The notes under the pieces are model-generated. The model made no database searches. It saw only the letters and a list, made by a program, of their open reading frames with translations, and had not been told where the DNA came from. Position numbers and translations under genes: made by a program. From Bacillus solitudinis (lineage in GTDB: Bacteria; Bacillota; Bacilli; Bacillales; Bacillaceae_D), in the NCBI RefSeq assembly GCF_002797395.1, contig NZ_KZ454943.1, positions 1,107,325-1,171,324 of the forward strand: a stretch of DNA of 64,000 bases. The letters run 5' to 3'. Positions 45,742-53,664 of the stretch are shown piece after piece (the stretch's first letter is position 1; the number at the start of each line of letters is the position of its first letter).

Positions 45742-47439
45742 TTATGAAGTCTTGATTATCCGCTCACTTCCCCTCAAAAAGTCCTCATATTCATTGGCTA
45801 CAACCGGTCTACTAATTAAATATCCCTGCACCTGGATAGATCCACGTTTTTCTAAAAATTGTAACTGTTCAATAGTCTCTACCCCTTCTGCGACAACACA
45901 TAGGTTTAGTCGACGTCCCATAGAGATAATTGTTTTCATAATAGCTTTATCCTTCTCACCACTTGGAATATCTTTAATAAACGTACGGTCTATTTTCAGT
46001 GTATCAATTGGAAAATTTTTTAAATAACTTAATGAAGAAAATCCTGTACCGAAGTCATCGATGGCAATTCTAACCCCTATTTTTTTTAATTGTTTTAATT
46101 TATTTATGACATTATCCTCACAAAATACATGTTCTGTTAATTCCAATTCTAAATAATAGGGTTCTAGGTTCGTTTCTTCTAAAATATGTTTTACATCGGA
46201 AACGAATGAATCTGATAAAAACTGGTTTGGAGAGATATTTACTGAGACAAAACCAGGATTGAACCCTTTTCTTTGCCATTCTTTGGTTTGTAAACAAGCT
46301 GTTCTAAGCACCCAATAACCAATTGAAAATATGAGTGAGCTTTTTTCTGCTAAAGGTATGAATTCATTCGGCCTAATAATACCCAAATCTGGATGCATCC
46401 AGCGTATGAGTGATTCAAATCCCACTACTTCTCCATTTCTTGTTTCTACTCGTGGTTGATACTGTATGAAAAACTGGTTTTTTTCCAATGCTTTCTTAAG
46501 ATTCATTTCCAATTTAAATTTTTGCTTTTGTTCAGTCATAAATGATGAATCAAATAATTGATAAGTCGCTTTCCCTTTCTCTTTCGCAAAGTACATTGCT
46601 CGGTTAGCATATCTCAAAAGCAAATCTTCACTTTCTGAGTGATTAGGGTACATACTAATCCCAATACTACAAGAAATAGACAATTCACATTCTTCAATAA
46701 CGACAGGCTGAGAAATCTCAGCAATAATTCTTTTAGCTGCATTTCTAGCATCACATTCTGATGACAAATTAGTAAGGATAATATTAAACTCATCTCCTCC
46801 TAATCTAGCCACCATATCGTCTTTTCCTACGCCTATTGTCAATTTACAGGAAAGCGCTTTCAATAATTCATCTCCTATTCGATGACCCATTGTATCATTA
46901 ACCATTTTAAAACGATCCAAATTGATACAGAGAATAGCCATCGGACTTGCTGATTTTCTAGCCTGTTCCATAACAACAGGTAGACGACTTTGAAATAATG
47001 AACGATTTGCTAATCCTGTTAATGGATCATAATTAGCTAGATGCTCTATCTTCTTTTGAGCATATTGATGTTGATAAGCCATTCGATTAAATGTAGCTAT
47101 CATCTCATTAAAATAGGGTCCTATAAAATAAACTTCATCTCTTGAAGATGGGTTAACTCTTGATGAAAAATTTTCATTTAAAACTCTTTCCGATACATTC
47201 TTAATCACTGATAATGCATCATACATAACATAATAATACGCTAACAAAAAATAAGCCGTACCAAATGTAACGAGCAAATAAAAGAATAACAATAACTTGT
47301 TCTCGATACCAATATTTATCACCCATGGAAGGATAGCCACCCCCGCCGATAAAATCAACAAAAATCCTAATAAACTAAATTTTTGTCGATAAGATAATCG
47401 ACACATGATGTACTTCGCAGGAACGAATAAACAATCCAT
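45742..47439 (-). CDS. GGDEF-EAL c-di-GMP turnover protein, membrane-anchored
   Basis: 565 residues. Two N-terminal membrane helices (about 22-42 and 50-72) and a HAMP-like linker come first. A GGDEF domain follows with an intact GGDEF signature near residue 213 and NLDRFKMVNDTMGH before it. The EAL domain starts near residue 320; its signature is ESL (GFESLIRW) where EAL is usual. The Glu remains, and ELTEHVF, IDDFGTGFSSL, LKIDRTFI and VAEGVET are present, so phosphodiesterase activity is likely. It starts behind AAAGGGGCTGAAACA. No sensor domain other than the membrane part is seen. Confidence 0.9.
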   Translation of the reverse strand: MDCLFVPAKYIMCRLSYRQKFSLLGFLLILSAGVAILPWVINIGIENKLLLFFYLLVTFGTAYFLLAYYYVMYDALSVIKNVSERVLNENFSSRVNPSSRDEVYFIGPYFNEMIATFNRMAYQHQYAQKKIEHLANYDPLTGLANRSLFQSRLPVVMEQARKSASPMAILCINLDRFKMVNDTMGHRIGDELLKALSCKLTIGVGKDDMVARLGGDEFNIILTNLSSECDARNAAKRIIAEISQPVVIEECELSISCSIGISMYPNHSESEDLLLRYANRAMYFAKEKGKATYQLFDSSFMTEQKQKFKLEMNLKKALEKNQFFIQYQPRVETRNGEVVGFESLIRWMHPDLGIIRPNEFIPLAEKSSLIFSIGYWVLRTACLQTKEWQRKGFNPGFVSVNISPNQFLSDSFVSDVKHILEETNLEPYYLELELTEHVFCEDNVINKLKQLKKIGVRIAIDDFGTGFSSLSYLKNFPIDTLKIDRTFIKDIPSGEKDKAIMKTIISMGRRLNLCVVAEGVETIEQLQFLEKRGSIQVQGYLISRPVVANEYEDFLRGSERIIKTS

Positions 47440-47706
47440 TGTTTCAGCCCCTTTTTAAAAAACCTCATACAAAAAACAGTTCTACTATGGAAAATGATAA
47501 TCACTCCTCAATAATACGATAGAATTCACCCCATATCAACTAAAGTCATGTGATTTTATTCCTAACTATTACGATTATTAGCAAAGTACTAGGAGTCATA
47601 AAAAGTCTTTTATGGTTTTATTTACTTCTAGAAAAATAGTAGATTTAACTTTTTTACATAATCAGATATTTTTTGGGGAATTTAAACTTATATCTAGAAA
47701 AGGGAT

Positions 47707-48252
47707 GTGAATAAATTGATACAATTTTTTAATAACCACCTCCAATTTGTAATAATATGCATTACGCTCATCCTTTCTATTCCCCTTCTCTATATCGGTT
47801 GGCTCCAGTTAAAAAAAGCAACTCATCTTCATAACCCGAACTGGAAACAAATTGACAAAATGAGCAATAATGAATTTGAGGAGTTTCTCATTCCTTTGCT
47901 TCAAAGCCTTGGTTACTCCGTGTCAAAAACAAGTCAGTTGAATGTAACTTTCATTCTAAGAAAACGGGGGATCAAAGCTGTTGCTTATTTAAAAAGACAT
48001 CATACCACTTTAGGTATAACCTCGGTTCAAGAAGCGTTAGATAGCAAAGTAAAAACCGGAGCAAATAAAGTATTTGTGATAACCAACCATTATTTCACCA
48101 GAACAGCACGGATTTTAGCCGCCGAAAAAAAAGTTACGCTAGTCAACCGAGAAGCCTTACATGCTCTTATTAACGGTCCTTTAAAAGATAGACGTAGTCA
48201 CCGATTTATTGAACGGGTACGTATACTATGGGATGACCCTAAACCAAACTAA
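47707..48252 (+). CDS. Membrane-anchored Mrr-like paralogue with lost catalytic residues
   Basis: 181 residues. One or two N-terminal hydrophobic helices (about 12-33) precede a domain that aligns with the other Mrr-like protein: KMSNNEFEEFLIPLLQSLGY matches KMDGYEFEDYLYVLLRAIGY. The catalytic D-x-G-A-D stretch is replaced by QLNVTFIL and the Q-A-K by YLK (AVAYLKRH). The later helix GITSVQEALDSKVKTGANKVFVITN is kept. It is probably a non-cleaving relative. The GTG at 47707 is close to its ribosome site; the TTG at 47716 may be the real start. A terminator follows. Confidence 0.7.
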   Translation: MNKLIQFFNNHLQFVIICITLILSIPLLYIGWLQLKKATHLHNPNWKQIDKMSNNEFEEFLIPLLQSLGYSVSKTSQLNVTFILRKRGIKAVAYLKRHHTTLGITSVQEALDSKVKTGANKVFVITNHYFTRTARILAAEKKVTLVNREALHALINGPLKDRRSHRFIERVRILWDDPKPN

Positions 48253-48255
48253 TTT

Positions 48256-48291
48256 ACAAGAGAAAAGCTGCTTAGCAGCCTTTTCTCTTGT
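48256..48291 (+). terminator. Terminator of the Mrr-like paralogue
   Basis: ACAAGAGAAAAGCTGC and GCAGCCTTTTCTCTTGT form a long stem with a one-base bulge, four bases after the stop codon. Confidence 0.85.
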
Positions 48292-48322
48292 ATAAAATAA
48301 TGAAATCACCCTAAATAAACAG

Positions 48323-48346
48323 AAAAAACCTTTGAAACAAAGGTTT
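48323..48346 (-). terminator. Terminator of the second MFS gene
   Basis: AAACCTTTG (48326-48334) pairs with CAAAGGTTT (48338-48346); on the minus strand a T-run follows. Confidence 0.75.
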
Positions 48347-48354
48347 AAACCAGA

Positions 48355-49575
48355 TTAAACTTTAAAAGACAGTTGTTGCGCATCTCTACTTTCAAGTCTC
48401 TTACGAATAACCACCACCACAACTCCGCATAAAGCTAATAAACTTGTAAATAAAAATACTTCCGATAACCCTATTTGTTCCGCAACAATCCCAGCGAAAA
48501 AAGGCCCTAAAAAGATTCCAAGTGCATAGACCGACTGAAAGAATCCCATAGCTGTTGTACGAAGCTTAAGAGGACTCACTTGTATAACTAAACCAAGTAA
48601 CTGTGGAAAAATAAAACCCAAACCTAAGCCTATAAACATATGATAAATGCAAACAAGTACGACTGAGGAAGTAAAAGAGACGAGTAGAGCAAACACCCCA
48701 GCTATACTAAAACAACTAACAAGTAATAAATTAGGTTTTTCAATTTTCTTCTTTTTAAATGCTAAAGCCAATGATGCTAAGCTATGGGGAATAAAGAAGG
48801 CAGAGACTATCCAAAAAAGCGATAAATCATTACCGCTTAAAGTTGTATAATAAATCGGTGTGAATCCAAAAATTGTAATAAATAAAATACCATGTGCGAG
48901 CAAAGACAATACCGAAATAATCCAAAGATGTTTATTTCGTATAACTGAACGAATTTGACTAAGATAGCCTTGTTTTATCTCCTCGTTATTCTCTCTACCA
49001 ATCTGTGGTTTACTTCTGATATTTATAGCAAAAAACAAACCAATACATGCAGCAATAGCTCCAACCCAAAACGGGGCCTTCCACCCTAATTGCGTGACAA
49101 TATACCCACTAATTCCCATGCTAAGGAATTGTGTAATCACTGTCGCAAACTGCAAAATGCCCATAGCCTGAGTAGAGCGATTCGTGACAAAATATTGAGA
49201 ATAAAGCACTGTAACCACTACCCACATTGATGCTGTTATACCTGCTAAAAGACGCCCAATAAAAATAAATATAAACGAATCGAACCAAATTAAACAAAAA
49301 GCACTCAACAATGCCATAAAAAAGCCAATATAAAGTAATTGCTTCTCTTTATTTTCTAGTTGGTCCGAAATCATTCCAAGTGGGAAGCGCATTAGAATTT
49401 GCATAATACCATAGCCACCCATAATAACTCCAATAGCCATGTATGCCATATCTAGCGTTTCCAAATAGACACCAAAAATCGGAATATATATATAAATTGA
49501 AAACCAAAAACAAAAAACCATGGCTAGGAAACAAATATGATCCTTTAGTTTAATTGATTGTCTCACGAATTCCAC
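48355..49575 (-). CDS. MFS transporter
   Basis: 406 residues from the GTG at 49575, chosen for the GGGGGA site seven bases upstream; an ATG at 49590 sits too near that site. About 12 membrane segments. The loop 2-3 motif is MRFPLGMISDQLENK, a loose motif A, and GRLLAGITASMWVVVTVLYSQY fits helix 4. C-terminal FFQSVYALGIFLGPFFAGIVAEQIG is typical for exporters of the YfcJ/YhhS-like groups. Substrate is unknown. Confidence 0.82.
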   Translation of the reverse strand: MEFVRQSIKLKDHICFLAMVFCFWFSIYIYIPIFGVYLETLDMAYMAIGVIMGGYGIMQILMRFPLGMISDQLENKEKQLLYIGFFMALLSAFCLIWFDSFIFIFIGRLLAGITASMWVVVTVLYSQYFVTNRSTQAMGILQFATVITQFLSMGISGYIVTQLGWKAPFWVGAIAACIGLFFAINIRSKPQIGRENNEEIKQGYLSQIRSVIRNKHLWIISVLSLLAHGILFITIFGFTPIYYTTLSGNDLSLFWIVSAFFIPHSLASLALAFKKKKIEKPNLLLVSCFSIAGVFALLVSFTSSVVLVCIYHMFIGLGLGFIFPQLLGLVIQVSPLKLRTTAMGFFQSVYALGIFLGPFFAGIVAEQIGLSEVFLFTSLLALCGVVVVVIRKRLESRDAQQLSFKV

Positions 49576-49669
49576 ACAAAAGTCCCCCATTATAAGCTAA
49601 TTAAAGTTGGTTGTTACTTCCCTCCTCTTTGTGTCGTTCAAAACGGGCACAAAGAGGAGGGGACTGAAA

Positions 49670-50284
49670 TTACTTTTTTGTGAATAGACCATTCACATCT
49701 AGATGGGGCAGACTAAATTGCTTCTCGATAATTGTGTAGTTACCCGCTAAGCGCCCTAATGGTTTTACTTTCTCAAGGTTCACTTTAAAGTCACCCAGAT
49801 AACACTCATCTTTAATATGAAAATGGACAACCTTCCCTAATACTAAATGATTATCTCCTACAGGGATAATTCGGTCTAAAGAACATTCGATATTAATAGG
49901 AGCTTCTTCAACTCTTGGCACGTCGATCGCTTCGCTTTTTACAGGGGTTAAACCCGCTTCTTTAAATTCGTCAATGTCAGGAGGGAAAGCCTCTGCGCTT
50001 TTGTGCATCGCATTCGCTAGGTCTGTACTAACGATATTAATAACAAATTCTTCCGTATCGCGGATATTGGCAAGCGTATCCTTCTCTCCACCAGCCCCCG
50101 GGCCAACAGAAAAACAGAGAGTCGCAGGGTTAGACGAGGCTACCGTAAAAAAACTAAATGGCGCAATATTTAAAATTCCTTGGTCACTTTTCGTTGAAAC
50201 CCAAGCAATTGGACGAGGCACAACTGCCCCTGTCAACAGTTTATACATGTTTTTTGATTCTATCTCAGTTGGGCTGAAAATCAA
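49670..50284 (-). CDS. Flavin reductase-like (DIM6/NTAB) protein
   Basis: 204 residues with an FMN-binding split barrel. GAVVPRPIAWVSTKSDQGILNIAPFSFF near residues 17-44 and SVGPGAGGEKDTLANI near residue 60 are the family pattern. Such proteins bind FMN and supply reduced flavin or act as flavoredoxins. It starts behind TAGGAGGAATATTC (minus strand, about 50288-50301). No partner oxygenase is adjacent. Confidence 0.85.
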   Translation of the reverse strand: MIFSPTEIESKNMYKLLTGAVVPRPIAWVSTKSDQGILNIAPFSFFTVASSNPATLCFSVGPGAGGEKDTLANIRDTEEFVINIVSTDLANAMHKSAEAFPPDIDEFKEAGLTPVKSEAIDVPRVEEAPINIECSLDRIIPVGDNHLVLGKVVHFHIKDECYLGDFKVNLEKVKPLGRLAGNYTIIEKQFSLPHLDVNGLFTKK

Positions 50285-50349
50285 AGAATATTCCTCCTAA
50301 TTCAATATTTTACTCTCAGTCATTTTATCATGAAAACCTAAAAATATTC

Positions 50350-50889
50350 TTAATGGTTCTTATCATAGACGTAAAGCTTTCCGTTGCTAGCCCTCTGAAA
50401 CGATGGTCCTGCAAACCCCCGTCTCAATAATTCTTTTCTCATAAATATCATCAACCCACCATGTCCAACAATTAAAACATCCTCATTCACTTGTAATGCT
50501 TCATCTAATACAGTATGAATTCTATCAATGACTTGTTGTTTTGTTTCCGGTTGAGAACGATGACCACATAGCCAAACTATCCTTATAAAAAGGAGATGTA
50601 TAAAAAGAGGCAAACGTAAATTTAGACGTAAAAAGGGGGCTAAAGATATTTCTCTTAATTCCTTTCTATAAGAAATAGAACCTGAAAATGCTTTCTCCGC
50701 CGTTGCCCTTGCTCTTGGTAAATCGCTAGAGTAACAACGCTTCCACTCTATTTGTTTCATATCCAAATCTATCTCCTCAACAGCTGATTCGTCATATTCC
50801 TTCATCCATTGAAGTAATTCATTAGTATTTACATATTTATTCGGGTACCCTCTTGTTACTTTAAAGTGCCTAATCATCCCTATTTTCAT
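50350..50889 (-). CDS. Histidine phosphatase family protein
   Basis: 179 residues. The usual RHG is RHF (MIRHFKVTRG, residues 6-8), with the nucleophile His kept. CYSSDLPRARATAEKAF provides the second Arg and IVGHGGLM near residue 140 provides the second catalytic His. It is a phosphoglycerate-mutase-like phosphatase with unknown substrate. The ATG at 50889 follows AGAGGAAGGTGATT. Confidence 0.85.
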   Translation of the reverse strand: MKIGMIRHFKVTRGYPNKYVNTNELLQWMKEYDESAVEEIDLDMKQIEWKRCYSSDLPRARATAEKAFSGSISYRKELREISLAPFLRLNLRLPLFIHLLFIRIVWLCGHRSQPETKQQVIDRIHTVLDEALQVNEDVLIVGHGGLMIFMRKELLRRGFAGPSFQRASNGKLYVYDKNH

Positions 50890-51007
50890 TCAAAAATCAC
50901 CTTCCTCTGGCAAGACCTTGTAGGTACATTATAACGGAGAAGAACATGAATAAAATAACATCTTTTGAATAAGAGATATACGTTCTTTCATATACCAATA
51001 TCTACTA

Positions 51008-51036
51008 TTGATTCGCAACATTTCATACGTTATGAT
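51008..51036 (+). promoter_or_regulatory. Promoter of the candidate RNA
   Basis: TTGATT (51008-51013), 17-bp spacer, TATGAT (51031-51036). A transcript would start near 51043 and run to the terminator at 51249-51280. Confidence 0.6.
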
Positions 51037-51042
51037 AATAAA

Positions 51043-51281
51043 CATAGCTATATTGTTCGTATTTATACTAAGTTTTAACCTTTAAGCTGTAATAGGGAGT
51101 TTTAAATCGGGACTAGAATGACAAGCCTCTGTCTATATGACGTGGAGGACATGCAAGACAGTTTCTGCAAACACCCACTTTGAGGAGTGGTGGTATAAAA
51201 CTTTTTATCTTAAATACGGCAATGATGGCTTCCCACATGTTTAAACCCAAACTAGTTCTCAAGCGAGAGCTAGTTTTTTTA
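51043..51281 (+). ncRNA. Candidate structured non-coding RNA, unassigned
   Basis: A roughly 240-nt promoter-to-terminator unit without a convincing ORF in the 480-bp gap left of the 59-residue gene. P1 is proposed as ATAGGGAGTTTTA (51092-51104) with TAAAACTTTTTAT (51196-51208), including G-U pairs. Inside are CTGTCT/AGACAG (51129-51134 with 51156-51161) and CCACT/AGTGG (51175-51179 with 51186-51190), giving a three-way junction. The loop sequence includes GTGGAGGAC. The terminator AACTAG..GAGAGCTAGTTTTTTT ends it. It does not match the riboswitch, 6S, SRP, tmRNA or RNase P sequences I know. It could be a riboswitch with terminator for the next gene or a free sRNA. Confidence 0.5.
51249..51280 (+). 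terminator. Terminator of the candidate RNA
   Basis: AACTAG-TTCTC, AAGC loop, GAGA-GCTAGTT and a run of seven T. Confidence 0.88.
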
Positions 51282-51311
51282 TTGTCATTAACTAATCAGA
51301 GACTATGCTAC

Positions 51312-51336
51312 GTTTGTCTTTTGTCCCTAAGGGTAA
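51312..51336 (+). promoter_or_regulatory. Possible sigma-B promoter of the 59-residue gene
   Basis: GTTTGT (51312-51317), 13-bp spacer, GGGTAA (51331-51336), close to the sigma-B pattern GTTT-N12-15-GGGTAT, 34 bases before the gene's ATG. Match is by eye. Confidence 0.5.
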
Positions 51337-51370
51337 AAGATAAATAGACTAAACGTGAGGAGGAATCACT

Positions 51371-51550
51371 ATGAAAAAAATGACAAAGGGTAGTCTGATT
51401 TACTTCATTGTTTCATTGATATGGCTCCTTATCTCGTTCACGGACATTGGTCCTGGCACAGGACGTATTTATATAATGTTGTTTATTTTATTTATAGTCG
51501 TTGGCTTTATCAATTGGGCTATGTCCGATCGAACCAACACAAATTCATGA
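51371..51550 (+). CDS. Small membrane protein (59 aa)
   Basis: ATG at 51371 follows GTGAGGAGGAATCACT. The protein has two hydrophobic helices (GSLIYFIVSLIWLLISF and IYIMLFILFIVVGFINWAM) with a DIGPGTGR turn between them and a short polar end. It has its own terminator, and a possible sigma-B promoter upstream suggests general stress expression. It was too short for routine ORF cutoffs. Function is unknown. Confidence 0.8.
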   Translation: MKKMTKGSLIYFIVSLIWLLISFTDIGPGTGRIYIMLFILFIVVGFINWAMSDRTNTNS

Positions 51551-51588
51551 AAAACATGCTAAGGTTGGAGGGACCTTAGCATGTTTTT
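51550..51588 (+). terminator. Terminator of the 59-residue gene
   Basis: AAAAACATGCTAAGGT pairs perfectly with ACCTTAGCATGTTTTT around a seven-base loop, and starts at the stop codon. It is bidirectional in form and can also serve the convergent chrA genes. Confidence 0.93.
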
Positions 51589-51603
51589 ATTGTGTGGTTC
51601 CTA

Positions 51604-52137
51604 TTAAGTGCTCAAAAATATCGCACCGTAACAGATTCCCCCCATAATCACGATAGAAGGGTGAACCTTCCACTTTTCAAGCAAAAAAAAGCTTCCAACC
51701 ATAAGAAAGAGAGTTTGCCATAAACCGGCATTCAAATAGGAGGTCTCAAGAAAGCGATACGCCAAAACCCCTAGTAAAACCGCAATAGTCGGTCGGATCA
51801 TAGCTGTCATATTTTTTACTTTTGGCGAATCCTTAAATTTATAGAGAATACCTAACAACACAATCATTAAAAATAATGAAGGTGCGACTGTTGCGAAAAC
51901 AGCGACTACTCCCCCTAAAACCCCACCAACCTCATAGCCAATGTAGCCCGCCATCTTTGTTGCAATCGGACCTGGAAGCGCATTACCGAGTGCGAGCACT
52001 TCACTAAATTGCTCAACCGTCATCCACTGGTATCTACTAACTACTTCATATTCAACAAGCGGTATGGATGCAGGACCCCCACCATAACCGATAATACCAG
52101 GGATGAAAAAGGCAAGAAAAATTTCTACATAAATCAT
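51604..52137 (-). CDS. Chromate transporter ChrA, second half-size subunit
   Basis: 177 residues with five or six membrane segments. The N-terminal FFIPGIIGYGGGPASIPLVEYEVV and the LGNALPGPIATKMAGYIGYEVGG motif are chromate-transport signatures. Short-chain ChrA proteins are made as two homologous halves that act together (YwrA/YwrB in B. subtilis). The ATG at 52137 overlaps the stop of the first half by ATGA, so they are translationally coupled. Chromate itself may not be the natural substrate. Confidence 0.88.
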   Translation of the reverse strand: MIYVEIFLAFFIPGIIGYGGGPASIPLVEYEVVSRYQWMTVEQFSEVLALGNALPGPIATKMAGYIGYEVGGVLGGVVAVFATVAPSLFLMIVLLGILYKFKDSPKVKNMTAMIRPTIAVLLGVLAYRFLETSYLNAGLWQTLFLMVGSFFLLEKWKVHPSIVIMGGICYGAIFLST

Positions 52138-52706
52138 CCCTGATCCCCCCTTACCTTTTGTTTGGGTTCGCCCTTTTCTCGCTTTAGTAACGCACATAAC
52201 AATAATAAAGCAATAATAATAGCTGGATGTATATGTAGCATCTCAATAAGTAGAAAACTTAGGATAAGAATACTAATACTCACTTTCCAACCGAGACCTT
52301 TCTTAGCATTTTTAAAAAAATCCCAAGTCAATACTACCATCATAACTGTCACGACTGGGATTACCCCATTTGTCATTCCTGCCACCCATGGTTGGTCTTT
52401 ATAAGCGGTTAGTGAGGTTAGAAATATAACCATAAGCAAAATCGTTGGAATAATCGCGGCACATACTGCTGTTAACATTCCAAATATCCCAGCAACTCGG
52501 TAGCCAATATAACCGGCCATTTTCGTGTTAATTGGCCCCGGTAATGTATTCCCTAGCGCTAGAACATCGCTAAATTCATTATTATCCATCCATTTGTACA
52601 CATCAACAACCTCTTTTTTGACAAGTGGAATTGCTGATGGACCTCCTCCAAAACCAAGCATGCCAGAACGAAAAAAGGCGATAAAGAGATTTAACTGTAC
52701 CTTCAT
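52134..52706 (-). CDS. Chromate transporter ChrA, first half-size subunit
   Basis: 190 residues. FFRSGMLGFGGGPSAIPLVKKEVV and LGNTLPGPINTKMAGYIGYRVAG match the motifs of the second half, with different detail, indicating an old gene duplication. It is first in the operon and starts behind GAAGAGGGTTATAC (minus strand). The C-terminal end is polar and basic. Confidence 0.88.
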   Translation of the reverse strand: MKVQLNLFIAFFRSGMLGFGGGPSAIPLVKKEVVDVYKWMDNNEFSDVLALGNTLPGPINTKMAGYIGYRVAGIFGMLTAVCAAIIPTILLMVIFLTSLTAYKDQPWVAGMTNGVIPVVTVMMVVLTWDFFKNAKKGLGWKVSISILILSFLLIEMLHIHPAIIIALLLLCALLKREKGEPKQKVRGDQG

Positions 52707-52819
52707 GTATAACCCTCTTCCTAGTTAGTTGTTACAATCATTCTAACTTATTACTATCAAATTGAAAAAGGTACCAAACTTTGGCACCTAGTAAAAAGGT
52801 TATTTAATATAAAAAGGGC

Positions 52820-53005
52820 TTACACAAAAATCCAAAATAACACCACTACGATGAGCACTACTGGTACTAACAACAGGTATATGACAGAAAGATTGGTCAT
52901 GCTTTTCTTACTACTATAATTCGTATCCTCCGATTTAGTAAGCAGTAACGTTACAATAAGGGCAATAATGCATACAAATAAAGCGAGAAAAATTAGGGCC
53001 TTCAT
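52820..53005 (-). CDS. Small membrane protein (61 aa)
   Basis: 61 residues from the ATG at 53005, which is preceded by AAAAGGAGAATAAAC. Two hydrophobic helices (ALIFLALFVCIIALIVTLLL and LSVIYLLLVPVVLIVVVLFWIF) flank a short polar loop. No signal beyond this was found and I do not recognise the family. A cluster of intergenic repeats lies upstream. Confidence 0.65.
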   Translation of the reverse strand: MKALIFLALFVCIIALIVTLLLTKSEDTNYSSKKSMTNLSVIYLLLVPVVLIVVVLFWIFV

Positions 53006-53194
53006 GTTTATTCTCCTTTTGTCTTGAGACAAGCCATCAAAGAAACTTAGATTTTCTTCTATTATTAATTTGTTTTTTTAGTTTCTCAAACCTTTAAAAA
53101 TAATTCAAGCTAAACGGAGTAAGAGTTGAATTATTTTTAAAGACACATACTTTTACTTACCGTTAGATTAAGAAAAAGGCGATGTATGATAGCT

Positions 53195-53600
53195 GCCCCT
53201 GAAAAAGGTCGATTTTCGAGGGCCCTAAAAAAGGGTGCTTTTCCTTTTTCAGTGCCCTCTTAGTAATGCGCGGAGCCGTTGCCCGGTTTGAAAAGCCTTG
53301 CTATGAGTGGTTTTCTCATAGCAAGGCGCGCAACGAGTGAAGCCATTACTGCTTCCTCGAAATGCTTTCAAAGTGTTTCTCAGTGACTTCCGATTTTCAC
53401 CTTTTTCAGGGGCCGCTTCAGCAATGAGTGGAGTCGTCACTTTGTTTTAAGCCGTTATGAGTGGGTTTCTCATAGCGGGCGCGCGACGGTCGGAGCCGTT
53501 GCCGCTTCTTTTTTTGTCTCTACATCTTTTAAAAGCCTTAGGATGAGTGGTTGACTCATCCTAAGGCGATTAGAGGAACGCTCCATGACCACATCCTTAA
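53195..53600. repeat. Cluster of three GAGTGG-hairpin repeats with CTGAAAAAGG arms
   Basis: Copies of one hairpin unit: 53295-53327 (13-bp stem, loop TGGTTTT), 53452-53478 (10 bp with a G-U, loop TGGGTTT) and 53535-53567 (13 bp, loop TGGTTGA). Stem sequences differ while pairing is kept. Each of the first two is followed by GCGCGCGACG or GCGCGCAACG, then GAAGCCATTACTGCTTCC or GGAGCCGTTGCCGCTTC. CTGAAAAAGG and CTTTTTCAGTGCCCTC arms lie at 53202-53211 and 53241-53260, and again at 53398-53413. No credible gene was found from 53006 to 53664. Confidence 0.8.
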
Positions 53601-53664
53601 ATGCTTTTGAGACCAACACTTTAAATCGAGAAGTTGGTTAATTCATTCAGGGATACGGCACACT

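Noticed and set aside
51043-51281. 6S RNA, SRP RNA or known riboswitch at this place
   Set aside because: Signature sequences of these families are missing, so it is kept only as an unassigned candidate.
53249-53440. Minus-strand open frame of 63 codons
   Set aside because: It lies wholly inside the repeat cluster and its peptide is a translation of hairpin arms, without a ribosome site.
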